A stretch of DNA of 64,000 nt from Sesamum alatum (Eukaryota > Streptophyta > Magnoliopsida > Lamiales > Pedaliaceae). Within the stretch, counting starts at the first letter, position 1. Each line of letters starts with the position of its first letter. The notes beneath the pieces are model-generated. The model had not been told where the DNA came from. It saw only the letters and a program-made list of their open reading frames with translations, and ran no database searches. Of the stretch, positions 1 to 10,859 are shown piece after piece. The stretch is taken from positions 13,963,193-14,027,192 of the forward strand of contig JACGWO010000010.1 of the NCBI GenBank assembly GCA_034509735.1. Reading direction: 5' to 3'. Position numbers and translations under genes: made by a program.

Positions 1-33
1 AAGGTCGGGGGAAAGCGAGTCCCTCCCCATCTT

Positions 34-1060
34 CTAGTTCATATGCTCTTCGACCCAGTACGCTCGCCACTTTATAAGGTCCTTCCCATGCAGGTTCCAA
101 TTTCCCCATTGGTTTAGATGCCTCCACCTTCCGAGCACTAAGTCGCCGACTTGAAAGTTTCGAGGTCTGAGCAGGCGATTGTGAGCCTTAGTTACCAAGC
201 TTTTATACCTCTGCGTTCGCATGAATGCTTTTTCTCGTAATTCCTCTATGATATCCAGGTTCTCTTTGAGCAAGTTGTTGTTGCCCTCCTCAGAGTAGCA
301 TATAATCTTGTGGGAGGGCATGCCTAATTCAGCAGGGATTACGACGTTAGTTCCATACACTAAGGAAAACGGGCTTTCTCATGTGGGGTTCTTGGGGGAA
401 GTTCGGTAAGCCCATAGGACACTGAATAATTCCTTCATCCAATTACCCCCAGCCTTATCTAATCTTTTCTTGATTCCTTGGACCAAAGTCCTATTAGTGA
501 CCTCCACCTGCCCATTGACCTGAGAGTGTGCTATAAACGTAAACCTTTGTTTGATCCGCATCCCTTTGCATCAGTCTTGCATCTTTTGTCCCAGGAACTG
601 CCTTCTATTGTCAGAGATGATTTCTCTGGGGACTCCGAAACGACAAATTATGCTCTTTCACATAAAGTTCATAACTTCTCCTTCAGTGATGCGGGTGAGT
701 GATTCTGCCTCTACCTATTTGGAAAAATTATCGATGGCTACCAACAGGAACTTCCTCTACCCAGGTGCCAAAAGAAAAGATCCAACCAAATCCATCCCCT
801 ATTACGCGAAGGGGCAAGGAGCCAACAACGTGGTTAGGGGTTCAGCAGGTCGGTGGATGAGAGAGGCGTGCTTTTGACATTGGTCACATCTTTTAACCAA
901 AGACTTAATATCTTGCATTAAGGTAGGCCAAAAATATCCGGCCCTCAGGGTTTGGTTGGCTAGGGCCAATGCTCAACACCATTCATGGATTTCCCTAAGT
1001 ACATGCAACCCCTCCTCCTGGGAGAGGCACCTTAGTAATGGGTGTGTGAAGGATTTCTTA
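34..1060 (-). pseudogene. Gypsy integrase (broken)
   Basis: The minus-strand reading gives, from high to low coordinates, an HHCC-type zinc-finger remnant with CDQCQKH near 860-890, a degenerate catalytic core, the core end containing VTNRTLVQGIKKRLD (379-561), and a C-terminal part with the conserved RNFQVGDLVLGRW stretch (34-360). Together these are the three integrase modules of a Ty3/gypsy element. Integrase joins the LTR ends of the cDNA to chromosomal DNA. Stop codons lie between about 560 and 840 and again near 375, so no continuous protein can be made. It is the last domain of pol, as expected for gypsy. The plus-strand ORFs at 478-877 and 956-1286 are antisense shadows. Confidence 0.82.
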
Positions 1061-1185
1061 TATGATGTATCACAACGTAAGAGGAACGAAGTGGCCCTCC
1101 TTTTTAATCGGGTTGTTTCCCACCGATCCTCTGGGAGATGGCCATGTTTCAACCAAGCCTATATGGCTTGCCTCCAATCTCTGTT

Positions 1186-1685
1186 TTAAAGCACCGCTTG
1201 GACCTCTAAGAGGGAGTTCTCCTGTGAAAGGTACTGGATGGTTATCTTTCGTGTTCTACAGTCTTCCAGGGCATTTGCCAGTTTAGATAGGTAATCTGTT
1301 TTGCCATTTTCTTCTTGTGGAATTTGAATAAGTTTGAAGTCATCAAACTTCCCTTTCCATTCTTTTATCCTCTGCAGGTACTGCCTCATGGTGTCCTCTT
1401 CAGCCTCATATCTTCCTTCTATTTGCTTTACAATGAGCTCGGAGTCAGAGTATGCTATTAGCTGGCGTGCCCCCACCTCCTAAGCCATTTTCATCCCTAG
1501 GGCTAAGGCTTCATATTCGGCCTCATTATTGGAGGCTTTGAAACCAAATTTGATAGCGAATTCCAAGTCCACCCGCTCGGGAGGGTGATAACCAGGCCTG
1601 CCCCACTGCCTTGAGCAGTGGAAGATCCATCTACGTGCAATAGCCATCGCCCTTCTCTGAGAGGTGAAATTTTTTTCTCATACAT
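1186..1685 (-). pseudogene. Second (archaeal-type) RNase H of the gypsy element
   Basis: The segment 1503-1685 encodes HVDGSSTAQGSGAGL, the first strand of an RNase H fold with its catalytic Asp. The segment 1186-1476 continues with LIAYSDSELIVKQIEG, carrying a second conserved Asp in SDSELIV, and a C-terminal part with KTDYLSKLANALED. The two halves are out of frame or separated by a stop near 1480-1500. Such an added RNase H between the ordinary RNase H and integrase marks the Tat group of plant gypsy elements. It probably helps degrade the RNA strand during reverse transcription. The domain identity is firm; activity is unlikely because of the break. Confidence 0.8.
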
Positions 1686-1689
1686 GCTA

Positions 1690-2927
1690 CCAAGCTTGGG
1701 CCTTAATCGTTGTTCAAAGGAGATATGTTATGTCATGCTCACTTAACTTTATGGCCCACTTAATCATGCATCTTGACATGTCGGGCTTCCCTGTGACTTG
1801 TTTAAGAGGATGATTGGTACACATTCCTATGGGGCGTGACAGGAAGTACGGTCTTAATCTTCGGGCAGTGATGACTAGCACGAAGTGTACTTTCTCAATA
1901 TCGGTATATCGCCCCTCAGCCTATTGAGGACCCTACTTACATAATATATGGGCATCTGTTTGCCCTCCTCTTCTCTTAACAAGACGGAACTTACTACTTG
2001 GGCTAAGGCGGAGAGATACAAGGTGTCCCCTGCTGACGGTTTGACCTAGAAGAGGAGCTCGGCCAGGTACTTCTTGAGTTCCTTCTAGGCTATATTATAC
2101 TCACCCCCCACTCAAAGTGTCTGGCCTTCTGCAACACTTTGAAGAATGGGAGGCTCCTTTCCGCAGACATGGCAATAAATCGATTGAGGGTCGCTATTCT
2201 CCCTACGAGTTGTTGCACCTCATTGACACTAGTGGAGGCCTTCATGTCTAATACTGCCTTGATTTTGAGAGGATTAGCTTCGATTCCCCTTTCGGTCACC
2301 ATGACCCCTACAAAACTCCCCCCTCTTACACCGAAAGCACATTTGGCGGGTATAATTTCAGCCGATATTTTCTGAGGACACCGAAGGTTTCTTTTAGGTC
2401 CATGATGTGATCCTGAGCTTTCCTGCTCTTCACTAGCATGTCATCCACAAATACCTCCATGTTTCGACCTATCTGTTCCTGAAAGATCTTATTCAACCGA
2501 CGTTGATATGTGGCCCCAACGTTCTTGAGACCAAAAGGCGTGCCAACATACCAAAAAGTGCCCGCCAAAGTCAGAGAGCTGATCCTCGGGGCAAGCATGA
2601 TTTGATGATACCCCTGGGATACATCTATCATGCTCACATCCAGAAGTAGACTCAACCAGTTGGACAATGCGTGACAATGGTAAAAATCCTTGGGGCATGC
2701 CTTGTTGAGGTCCCTAAAGTCCACGCACATTCTCCATTTTCCTCTTGGCTTGGGACAAGCATCACTTTCGATAACCACTCAGGGAACTGTATTTCTCGGA
2801 TGTGACCTGCCTTCAATAGCTTGTCTACCTCCACTATGATTCGATCCTTCTCCGGACCAAAATGCCTTTTATTTTGCTTAACGAGCATTCTTATGGGATC
2901 AATGTTGAGATGATGACTAATGACCAT
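1690..2927 (-). pseudogene. Gypsy reverse transcriptase and RNase H (broken)
   Basis: The best-preserved part is 2326-2778, with CVDFRDLNKACPKD, a degenerate palm segment, and the catalytic box [10 protein letters not shown] (the YxDD motif as FVDD). The RT thumb and connection follow at 2090-2302 with [12 protein letters not shown]. The first RNase H is recognisable at about 1740-2060 through a stretch like YVSRVLNRL, but it contains several stops. The N-terminal end of RT at 2652-2927 is in another frame. RT copies element RNA into cDNA, and RNase H removes the RNA. At least three frame breaks are visible, so this is a pseudogene. Adjacent plus-strand ORFs are shadows. Confidence 0.85.
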
Positions 2928-3552
2928 GGGGTCAATGCCTTCTAAATCCTGCGGGGACCAGGAGAAGATATTCAGGTTCCTCTGCAGGCAACATATGAGA
3001 TCCTTCTAAAGATTCTTTGGTAATTGAGTCTCCACACGCACGGTCCTCCCTAGTGTGTGGGGGTCCAACTCTATAATCAATAGTTCTTCGATTGGGAGAA
3101 CCTTACCGGGCTCCCCTTCCTACTTTAAATCCTCCTCGTCGAAGGGTGTTGATCGCTCGGAACCCCAGACAGGATCGGGCCCCTGATGCTTACGATCTTC
3201 GTGAGGGGGTAGCTCAGGGGCGTCCCTCTTTTGCCCTTTGCACACGACCTCCACGTAGCATTTTCGAGATTGACACTACTCACCTTCCACTTCCCCTACT
3301 CCTCCGAACACCAGGAATTTGATTTTCATGTGGTAGGTGGAGATGACTGTTGAAAGGTATTGAGGGTGGCTCTCCCCAAAATCACGTTGCAAGCTGAAGG
3401 GGTATCTACTAAGAGGAACTTTATCAGGCACGTCCTTCAGAGAGGGTCTTTCCCCAAAGATAACGGGAGCGTGACCGCACCCCGAGGATGCACTTTTTCA
3501 TCGGCAAAGTCGTACAAAGAGGTGTCCATCTTTTCAGGAGGACATTCCTTAA

Positions 3553-3747
3553 CTACATTTGGTCATAAGCTTCCCCAAATAAGATGTTGGTTGAGCTTCC
3601 TAAGTCTACAAAGACTTGATTGACTTCATAATTTGCAATTGTGGTCGTTATTACTAGCGCATCGTTGTGAGGAATATTTTTGGCCGCCATTTCTCTTGGT
3701 GAGAATTTGATGACGGGGGCGCTGAGAAGGACATCAACCTCCCACAC
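3553..3747 (-). pseudogene. Gypsy aspartic protease remnant
   Basis: The translated minus strand has DALVITTTIANYEV followed by FVDLGSSTNILF. In this family the catalytic loop is normally D-T-G-S/A; here it reads D-L-G-S-S, so the Thr is replaced. The protease normally cleaves the Gag-Pol polyprotein. It lies between gag (4031-5373) and RT (from about 2927), the order expected for Ty3/gypsy. The roughly 600-bp stretch 2930-3550 between protease and RT has no clear domain; it is probably the degenerate protease-RT linker. Confidence 0.72.
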
Positions 3748-4030
3748 CGCCTCAACTGCGCATCCTTCAGCTTCCCTGACGTGCGCTTTTCAAACACTCT
3801 GTGAGTCCCCCCTAGAGGACCTCCAGATATCATACGAATGACTCCCTTTTGAGGGGCATTGTCCTCCTCCGAACCCCCTGGGAGACCTCGCTTGCGCTGC
3901 TTAGGCTGGGGGGTTCTGCTCCCCCCTCTTGGGGTTCCTTGCCCTTTCCAATCTCTTTCCTTTGGTAGGGCCCCATGCCCTAAGAATTTTCTCGGCACAC
4001 GAACTCCTGGAGGTATCCATTTTGTACCAG

Positions 4031-5373
4031 TCACTTTATCCCGCTCTTTAGATGCCGACTTTCATTCGTGGTATGACCGTGGTCATTATGGAACTGGCAG
4101 AATTTATCCGACTTGGGCCACGTGGGTCTCTCTTGTGCTCCTCGAGGGCGATGCGGCAACCGCTTGCCTTCCACTGCTAGGAGGGCTTGGGAGATAGGAG
4201 CATTCAGAGGTGTATATATGGGGACTCTCGTTTGAGAGGGAAACTTCCTGTCTCGAGATTCAACTTTCTTCTTCTTGGCGGACCCCTCCTCCTTTGTCTC
4301 CTTCTTTTTCTCTCCCCGACTCTGTGGATATTCGAGCTTCCTCCATGATGATGTACTTAGCCGTTCTAGCCAGAAGGTTGTCAAAATTGAGAGCGGGCTT
4401 CTTGGCAAGGGACTTGAAGAAGTCCCTTTCCGTCAGCCCCCTGGGAAAAGACACTAGCTTTAACCTCCTGAGTGGCTGTCCGGACCTCTAAGGCCGTGGT
4501 GTTGAACCGATGTAGGTAGTCCCTCAGGGACTCAGAATCCTTTTGCTTTACAGAGAAGAGGCTAAGGGAGGTCTTGCAATGCTTCCGATTATTGGCAAAC
4601 TGGTGTAGGAACAATGATACCGAGAAGCTTCCTACTGAGTCGGCCGACAACTGATTGAACCACTGCTGAGCAGCCCGTGCAATTAACAAATACTTAGCAT
4701 TTGACACCATCAGTATATCTATGCAAGAGAGTCACGTTCTCAAAACGGGACAGATGCTCCTGCGGGTCTGTAGTGCCATCATACTCCGCAATAGTAGGGG
4801 TACGGCAATTGGGCAGTAACTTGTTTGCCATGACCCATTTGCTAAAGGGGATACCCCCTAACCCTCCAGCGGAACTCCCATCATCCTCTGCTAAACGTCC
4901 TGCAACCCTTTGTGCAAACATTCCAGCTGGGCCTCCCAGCGGGGAGGAGCCTTGTTTCGCGCTTGGGGGGGAGGAGCAACCACCTGCCCAGGTTGAACAG
5001 GGGACCCTCTGGCAGGAGGGCCAACATTCGCCTCCCCTAGACGCCCAACAACCACGGGGACCTCCTGGAGGTGAGTGGCCACAGCCGCCATGGGTGTTGT
5101 CGTTGCCGCTGCCAACTGTGTCTGGACTGCAGCCATGATCATCCGCTTGATCGCCGTCAGTAATCCTGGCGACATCCTATTCGAGGAGGGGTCCGATGAA
5201 GTGCTCTCACGAGGTGGGTCCAACGAGGGATCAGTAAGGGCAGATGGTCCAGCATCATCCCGCACAGGGGCCAAAGGAGTGCCCGTCAGCACCTGCAGCG
5301 CTTGAGGGTCAGCTACTGCATCAGCTGCCTTCAGCTTATCAAGTCCACTGTTGGAAGCGTTCATAATTCTCAC
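4031..5373 (-). pseudogene. Gypsy Gag polyprotein (frameshifted)
   Basis: Three overlapping minus-strand ORFs give one Gag in pieces. The N-terminal part (4891-5373) is rich in Ala, Pro and Thr. The capsid-like retrotransposon-gag domain (4381-4921) contains TIAEYDGTTDPQEHLSRFE, then AQQWFNQLSADSVGSF and DSESLRDYLHRFN. A C-terminal part (4031-4408) carries the CQFHNDHGHTTNES nucleic-acid-binding motif seen in Tat-type Gags. The likely start is near 5373, about 16 bp inside the PBS. Gag forms the virus-like particle that packages element RNA in the cytoplasm. The frame changes near 4900, 4700 and 4400 mean it is no longer one protein. Confidence 0.82.
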
Positions 5374-5388
5374 GTCTTAGTTCTCTGT

Positions 5389-5405
5389 TCCCACACAAGG
5401 TGCCA
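5389..5405 (-). other. Primer binding site of the gypsy element
   Basis: On the minus strand this reads tggcaccttgtgtggga, directly inside the LTR end. It resembles the tggcgccgtctgtggga-type PBS common in Tat elements, with a few substitutions. It sets the border between the 5' LTR and the leader of gag. Confidence 0.65.
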
Positions 5406-5410
5406 CTTGA

Positions 5411-6145
5411 TGTGAGCAAAATCTGCTCAATTAGGAAAATGACTTTGGGCCAGAAATTCCCAGTCGAACGCTGAATGATGCAAAGAAAGAGGACCTGCAA
5501 AAAAATCGTTAGCACTTCGACACTCAAGTCAATAATTTGTCAGAAAAGAGATAAATTGAAAACATAATGCGAATGAAGAATGTAATCGTATTAGGTGTAG
5601 CATGAAATAATTTTGTAGTGTACGAGCTGGTGAATATGTTACCCAATTAAGGGTGAAGACTTTGTATTTATAGATGCAAGAGTTAATAGGGCGAGGACTC
5701 CTATAGAGTGATTGAGAGGGGACTCCATGATTTCGGTAGAACTGGTGGATAACTCCCCCACAAATGCGGATTTGGGCTAGCGGATAAGGACGCCTATCTC
5801 CACCTCGCGTCCTTCTCGGGATTCAGGTATTCGTCCATGTCGACTGGTGACGTGGGCCTCTACCACCTTGCTGGCAAACTTCGTGGCTTTCAGACTGGGC
5901 AGTTATGCCTCGTCAGTTGGGTTGGCCCAATTGAGGCTGATCATGCTCCTGAGCTTCACTCCTTCCTTGGACCGAGTGGAGTCGCGAGCCCTCCCTCCAG
6001 GGCTTTTATGGCTCTTCCCTCGTCGAGGTTCGTGCCTCTTGTTGGGATGTCCAGATCTGGGGTTAGGCTACTCGCTTGACGGCCTTAGGCCTCGCCTATT
6101 GGGCCTGGATTAGACCTGTTCGATTTATCCTTATTAATAGTAACA
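5411..6145 (-). repeat. 5' LTR of the gypsy element
   Basis: The non-coding block lies between the PBS and the flanking DNA. It starts with TG at 5411 (or 5413) and ends with CA at 6145 (alternatively 6149), giving about 735 bp. It includes a TATA-like 'tatttata' near 5666 in the minus orientation. The partner LTR is off the window, so borders rest on the PBS position and the TG...CA rule and could be wrong by a few bases. Confidence 0.6.
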
Positions 6146-6151
6146 ATCATA

Positions 6152-6163
6152 TTTCTTGTAGTG
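6152..6163. mobile_element. CACTA (En/Spm) terminal motif, right end 1
   Basis: The sequence tttcttgtagtg is the reverse complement of the CACTACAAGAAA terminus of plant CACTA transposons. It sits 7 bp from the outer end of the gypsy LTR. The rest of this CACTA element would lie on the far side of the gypsy insertion, outside the window. Confidence 0.5.
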
Positions 6164-6418
6164 ATATGACATAATAATATAGTACTGCTAGACGTCTTAT
6201 TCCGACAGTCAAGATTTATAGCTGTCCTCATGAACTCTTATGATAATACGAATTATGTATTTTTGACTTTTGGAAAATTTATAGAGGGAATAAATAGACC
6301 CTTTTTTGTCTTGTAGTATAATTTCAAAGTTTGCAACATTTTTTTGAAATAACTCAGACAAAATCATATTTTCTTTGAGAATAAGAACGCGAATATACAT
6401 ATATAATTACAATAATAA

Positions 6419-6440
6419 TATATATATATATATATATATT
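6419..6440. repeat. (TA)n microsatellite
   Basis: An uninterrupted run of about 11 TA units, followed by further AT-rich sequence. Confidence 0.9.
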
Positions 6441-6912
6441 CATTTCCAAAAAATATATATACATATAGTTCACACGGCATACAAATGTGTGTATGCATTT
6501 ACCTCGTACTATGTGCCAAGAAATTGATTTAAGTTTGGAATCTAAGATACATACGATTAAAGAGAAAAGTCAATGATTCGTGATTAAGGTAAATACTTGA
6601 TCTGGATAGATGATTATATTTATTAAATAAATACAAATTGGTTGGGCATCCAAATTTTGAAAGTAGAATCTAAATGTAGATTAGTACCATTTTTTTTAAG
6701 GGGAAAAGTAATAATCTTGAAGATAGAATATTATATAGATGAGTTTGTTTAGATAAATAATGTTAACTTTAACTTAAAACGAATGAGATTTTCTAACTAA
6801 TGACTTTTGTTTTATGCAAATAGGACATCCAAGAATATGCGCATATACGACCCCTTAGTGCCCGTTCGACCCTGTGATCATCAGGAAAAAAAATACTATT
6901 GATTATATTTTG

Positions 6913-7195
6913 AAGGGAAATTATATTTATACCTTCTAAGTTATGATCTGTTTACACAAATCATCTATACCTTTTGAATAATTACACATACACCTATTAG
7001 CAATATAAGCATCATTTACACAAATCACCCCTATTTTTTAGAAAATTATACTTGCACTTCTCAAAAGTGTCGATATTATTACACAAACTACCCCTATTTT
7101 TTGGCTATCAACAGTGGTTTCTGTAATTATGCAAAAGGCAGGGGTGGTTTCTGTAAATAGATTATAGGTCAGGGGATATAAATATAATTATCCCT
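6913..7195. mobile_element. 283-bp MITE with long terminal inverted repeats
   Basis: The left end (agggaaattatatttatacc...) and the reverse complement of the right end (agggataattatatttatat...) match over roughly 50 bp with a few differences, extending through a shared 'gatctgtttacacaaatca' / 'taatctatttacagaaacca' stretch. The element has no ORF. A clear target duplication was not found. Its size, AT content and inverted ends fit a MITE; the superfamily is not certain. Confidence 0.75.
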
Positions 7196-7199
7196 ATTT

Positions 7200-7460
7200 T
7201 TAATGATTATGACTAAAAATCATATTAAATAATTATTATTAACAATTGTTAAGTAAAAATCGATGCAAAAACTAACTTTTCAACTATTAAAAATGTTTGC
7301 GACAGCTAAGAATCGTGATAAAAACATTTGAAGCCATGGCAAATATTTTAGCTACTCTCACAAAAATCACGCCTGACAATCGTTGTGTGGTCATAGTCAA
7401 TGATTATTTACTACGACTATTTGATATTAGCCATGATTAAATATTGTATTTCTTGTAGTG
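7200..7460. mobile_element. CACTA transposon right end 2 with subterminal repeats
   Basis: The block ends in tttcttgtagtg at 7449-7460, the CACTA terminus. Inside it are degenerate subterminal repeats in both orientations, such as agccatggcaaatatttt and ttagccatgattaaata, which are typical transposase-binding repeats of CACTA elements. No left end (cactacaagaaa) was found between here and 6164. The piece is a truncated or internally deleted non-autonomous copy; the MITE at 6913-7195 may have inserted into it. Confidence 0.6.
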
Positions 7461-7514
7461 AATTGAGCAGCCCAAACTTGCTTCTCAAGAGAAATAGCGA
7501 ACACAATTTTTTAC

Positions 7515-7790
7515 TGTTTGGTCCATCTTCCAGAAATCAATTTTGGGATTAATTCTACCAAAACAGTGACTCAGTAAAAGCTACACGTTTGTAATTTTTG
7601 ATCTCACAATAACTATTTTTCGTCTCATTACCTATAATGCCCATTACCAAAATGACTCGATATTAAGTTAGTTTTAAAATTAAACTATAATATGCAATTG
7701 TATAATAAATTATTAAAATTATAAATTTAAATGTCATAATCACTTTTTCTCAAATTAATTAATTTAGAATTAAATATCTCATAATCAATT
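7515..7790. repeat. Dispersed repeat R1, copy 1
   Basis: This resembles 11785-12050 in the same orientation. Shared blocks include 'tgtttggtccat', 'gtaaaagctac', a 'cccatta' block and 'gtcataatca', in the same order and spacing. It has no coding capacity and is probably a degenerate MITE family member. Confidence 0.55.
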
Positions 7791-10085
7791 ATGCCATCTT
7801 TTAATCCTATTGAATCGTCAGATAATTTAAATATTTCTATTTTATTATATACGCGTTTCATATCACATGTGCTAGTAGACCCATAAAATCAGAAAATAAA
7901 TAGTAAAATACAAAAAAATAATATCCTCGTGATAAGTGAAGATATATTCTAATCATCAGTTTATTTTGAATTATTGCTCTGAACAGATCTCCTTCGTCAG
8001 CACTGCACAATAATAGTTTCATGTGACTTATATATTATTTCCTTATATCTATAAATTTAAATTTTATTTTCCTATTTATTTTGATAATGTAAATGTAATA
8101 TGTATTATATAAATATATTATATAATAATAATAAGCGTGGTGCTCGTGTGGCGGCTGACGCGTTGCCGGGGTGAGGATGGAAGCAATGAATGCACATGTA
8201 AATTTCACATGTTTTGTGTCTGAAATCATTACATCAAAATAAATAAATAAATAAAAAGGTTAGTAGGGTGCTGGATCTGAGACTGAAAAACAATTAAATA
8301 TTCGTTGCCCAACTCAAATTGATTGATAAAAGTTTATTTAAATTGGATTAGTTCAGCTTAACAGATCAAGATTTTGAACTTGGTTTCAGTTTAATTTGAT
8401 TCCTCTGGAAATAATATTTAAAAAGAATAATCATGTCACAATTTCTGAAATTTAATGTAATTATATGTAAACTCTTTATTATTTGGAAATTACATTATGT
8501 ATTTATAGTGTTTGTTTTGATCTAACAAATAGATCCATTCATGAATCAAAATTCACGAGATATGCTGATAGCAGCAAAAAAAAAAATAAATAAATAAATT
8601 TGACAAAAATTAAATTGTATACGTACAATCAAGGGTATATAAAAATTTTCATTCAACTTTTTTGCTGATGTCAAACTATTTGTGCTCGACTCGTATTTGC
8701 TTTAATTAAAATTCATTTAAGTTGGTTCAATTAATAGTTAAACTAGGCTCAAATTCAATTTTCAAACTAGATAATAATTCAAATAAGTTTGAACAATAAT
8801 GTGTTTAACTTGATTCAATTTATTTACTACCCTAGCTGGATATAATATATAGAGGAAATATTTCTCCTATTACAAGAAAATGGCACAATAACTATGAAAA
8901 AAATTAATTCTAAAATAAAAGTCCAGCTAATTAGCAATTAAAATTTTCGTTATTAATTAATCTATACTATTTAATATATACTTTTAAAAAAATAATTATT
9001 AAATTCATTAGCAAGTAAAATTTCATTGCTAAATGTATTAACAAATAATTTTTTTTATTAAATAATGTAAATTAGCAACGAAAAAAATTACTTTTTAATT
9101 AGTTCGACGTTAATTTTTTTTCATTTCTATTGACCCATTTTCTTATCATGTCAAAAGAATAATAACCACAGAAAAAAAAAAAAAAACCAAACAAAATGTG
9201 CAGGAAAAGAAAAGGAAAATGAGAAGAAATTAAAATAGTCAGCGGAAAAGAACTAACAATTAAGTGTTTTCTTTTTTTCTTAGAAAAAAGATAATGTCCC
9301 TAAATTTAATTAGAACTTGCGAGCAAAATATAGTTGTTAATGAGTCGGATATTAATTTCAAATTAATTCGAAGATGTAGTAGATTTCAATATGATGATTT
9401 TAGAGAGGATTTTGGGATGAGCTTGTGTTTCATAGTATTTTTAAAATGTTTGAAACTTTGTAAGATACTGAAAAATATTTGACAAAAATGAGCTTATAAA
9501 ATGATGTAAAAGAGTTTATACCTTTAAAACAAGTAAGGAGTTCCTGGTTTATTTTTAAAATTTTAACAAATTCTTTCAGTTTGGATCATATTAAATACAA
9601 AATTATTAGTAATAATATTTTATAAGCTTTATGATCTTATGTATCCATGCACTTTAACTATTTTGATAATAAAATATAATTTTTTATAAGCTTTATAAAC
9701 GTCAAATAAAATGAATGAATTTATAAGAAGTTTAAATAAATTGAGTCAAACACCCTCTAAGGTAAATCTCACTTTCTCCCCTCGAATTATAGTCGAAGTT
9801 AATCTACCCTTTATTTGTTTTTAATTTTCCCCTCTCTAAGAAATTATAAAAAATATGTCGATTATTTTCTTTCTTTAGTAGAAAAGATAATTACATAATT
9901 ACATCAATATCAATAAATTAAAAAATATATCAATTTTAATTAATAAATTTACATTACAATAATATGATCTTACAATAATCTCACATTATGTGAGATAAAT
10001 ATCGATTACGATAAATTAATTTACATAACTAATATAAATACCCTCACTTTTGGTGAAATTCGAACCAATGACCTCTAACTTATGT
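7791..10085. other. AT-rich intergenic DNA without recognisable genes
   Basis: Very AT-rich, with several homopolymer runs and no ORF above about 72 codons that looks real. A GC-richer patch at about 8135-8175 stands out but encodes nothing recognisable. At 8870-9120 a degenerate 'attacaagaaaa' followed by repeated 'ttagcaa...aaaattt' blocks may be the worn left end of another CACTA-like element. A 'ggttcgaatttcacc' B-box-like motif is present on the minus strand at 10047-10061, without a convincing A box. Confidence 0.5.
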
Positions 10086-10089
10086 AGGA

Positions 10090-10853
10090 ATGAATGAGTT
10101 AGATAGTGCGGGAAATTGTGTATTACAAAGTCGAGGCAAGAGTTAGACTCTTTATCTTTAAGACAATTATTGCCCCGCTCTGGTGCTCACGGAATTGGCA
10201 ATTTGTCTCCCAAGATACAACGACTTTATATCTCAAAGTAGCAGCACTGCAAACTTTGAGAAACGACGAACCAAACGATATCTTGAAACTCTCTTGCTAA
10301 ATTCTAAAATGCTTTGTATGCTTAAGAATGCTATGAATAGTTGAATGCTTGAATTCCATGAAATGAAAATGGGAGATCTATTTATAGGAGTTGGAAAGGT
10401 GTTTCGTATGGATATGTCCAATCAGAAAAGATGCCTTTGAAAAGTTATGACCTTTCAACCGAATGGATGCATCATTTCACCCAAAGGACATACCATTTAA
10501 CTCAAATGGATGCATCCTTTCATCCAAAGGACATACCATTTAACTCAAATGGATGCATCCTTTTATCTAAAGGACATACCATTTTACACAAATGGACACA
10601 TCATTTTATCCAAAGGGTTTCACCCAATGGACATATCATTTCAACCAAAGGATACACCCATTAAGTTGATCAGACACGACCGGATGATGATTGGGGTCCA
10701 TCAACCATCATCTACGTGTCACGAGCTGTCACAAGCTATCACGAGCTCGTTATGTGTCACACATCGTAACCAATCACTTGTCACGATTTATCCTTTAATT
10801 TATCATTCACCATTTTCCAACAACTTATTTATGGGACGAGAATTTAATTTTAA
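10090..10853 (-). repeat. Possible solo LTR (minus orientation)
   Basis: On the minus strand this stretch looks like U3-R-U5: a tandemly repeated upstream part (10464-10635), a TATA-type 'ctcctataaatag' near 10378-10390, then about 280 bp of transcribed-like sequence ending near 10095 before tgaatgag. No coding region follows on either side, so a solo LTR is the simplest reading. The TG/CA borders and a target duplication could not be fixed, so the limits are approximate. Confidence 0.35.
10464..10635. repeat. 43-bp tandem repeat, about four units
   Basis: Units begin with 'tggatgcatc' or 'tggacacatc' at 10464, 10507, 10550 and 10593, an exact 43-bp period; a shorter fifth unit begins at 10628. 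Each unit contains 'caaaggacataccattt' or a close variant. The ORFs reading through it are low-complexity by-products. It lies upstream of a TATA-like box on the minus strand, so it may be an old enhancer array of the possible LTR. Confidence 0.85.
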
Positions 10854-10859
10854 CCATTA

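Larger units (their letters stand above)
1..6145 (-). mobile_element. Ty3/gypsy retrotransposon, Tat-like lineage, 3' end outside the window
   Basis: Read on the minus strand the order is 5' LTR, PBS, gag, protease, RT, RNase H, a second RNase H, integrase. This is the Ty3/gypsy order, and the extra archaeal-type RNase H before integrase is typical of the plant Tat branch. All domains are broken into short ORFs by stops and frameshifts, so the copy is dead as read. The 3' LTR would lie left of position 1. The 5' LTR ends only a few bases from a CACTA-type terminus at 6152-6163, which suggests insertion close to the end of an older DNA transposon. The domain order and motifs are seen directly; the lineage is from family knowledge. 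Confidence 0.88.

Noticed and set aside
6419..6440. Origin or regulatory AT element
   Set aside because: A plain (TA)n microsatellite with no associated gene.
8250..8860. hAT-like element suggested by tagggtg and an inverted tagggtag
   Set aside because: The inverted match is only a few bases and no 8-bp duplication was found.
10040..10070. Minus-strand SINE or tRNA suggested by ggttcgaatttcacc
   Set aside because: Only a B-box-like motif is present; no A box, no cloverleaf and no A tail or duplication.
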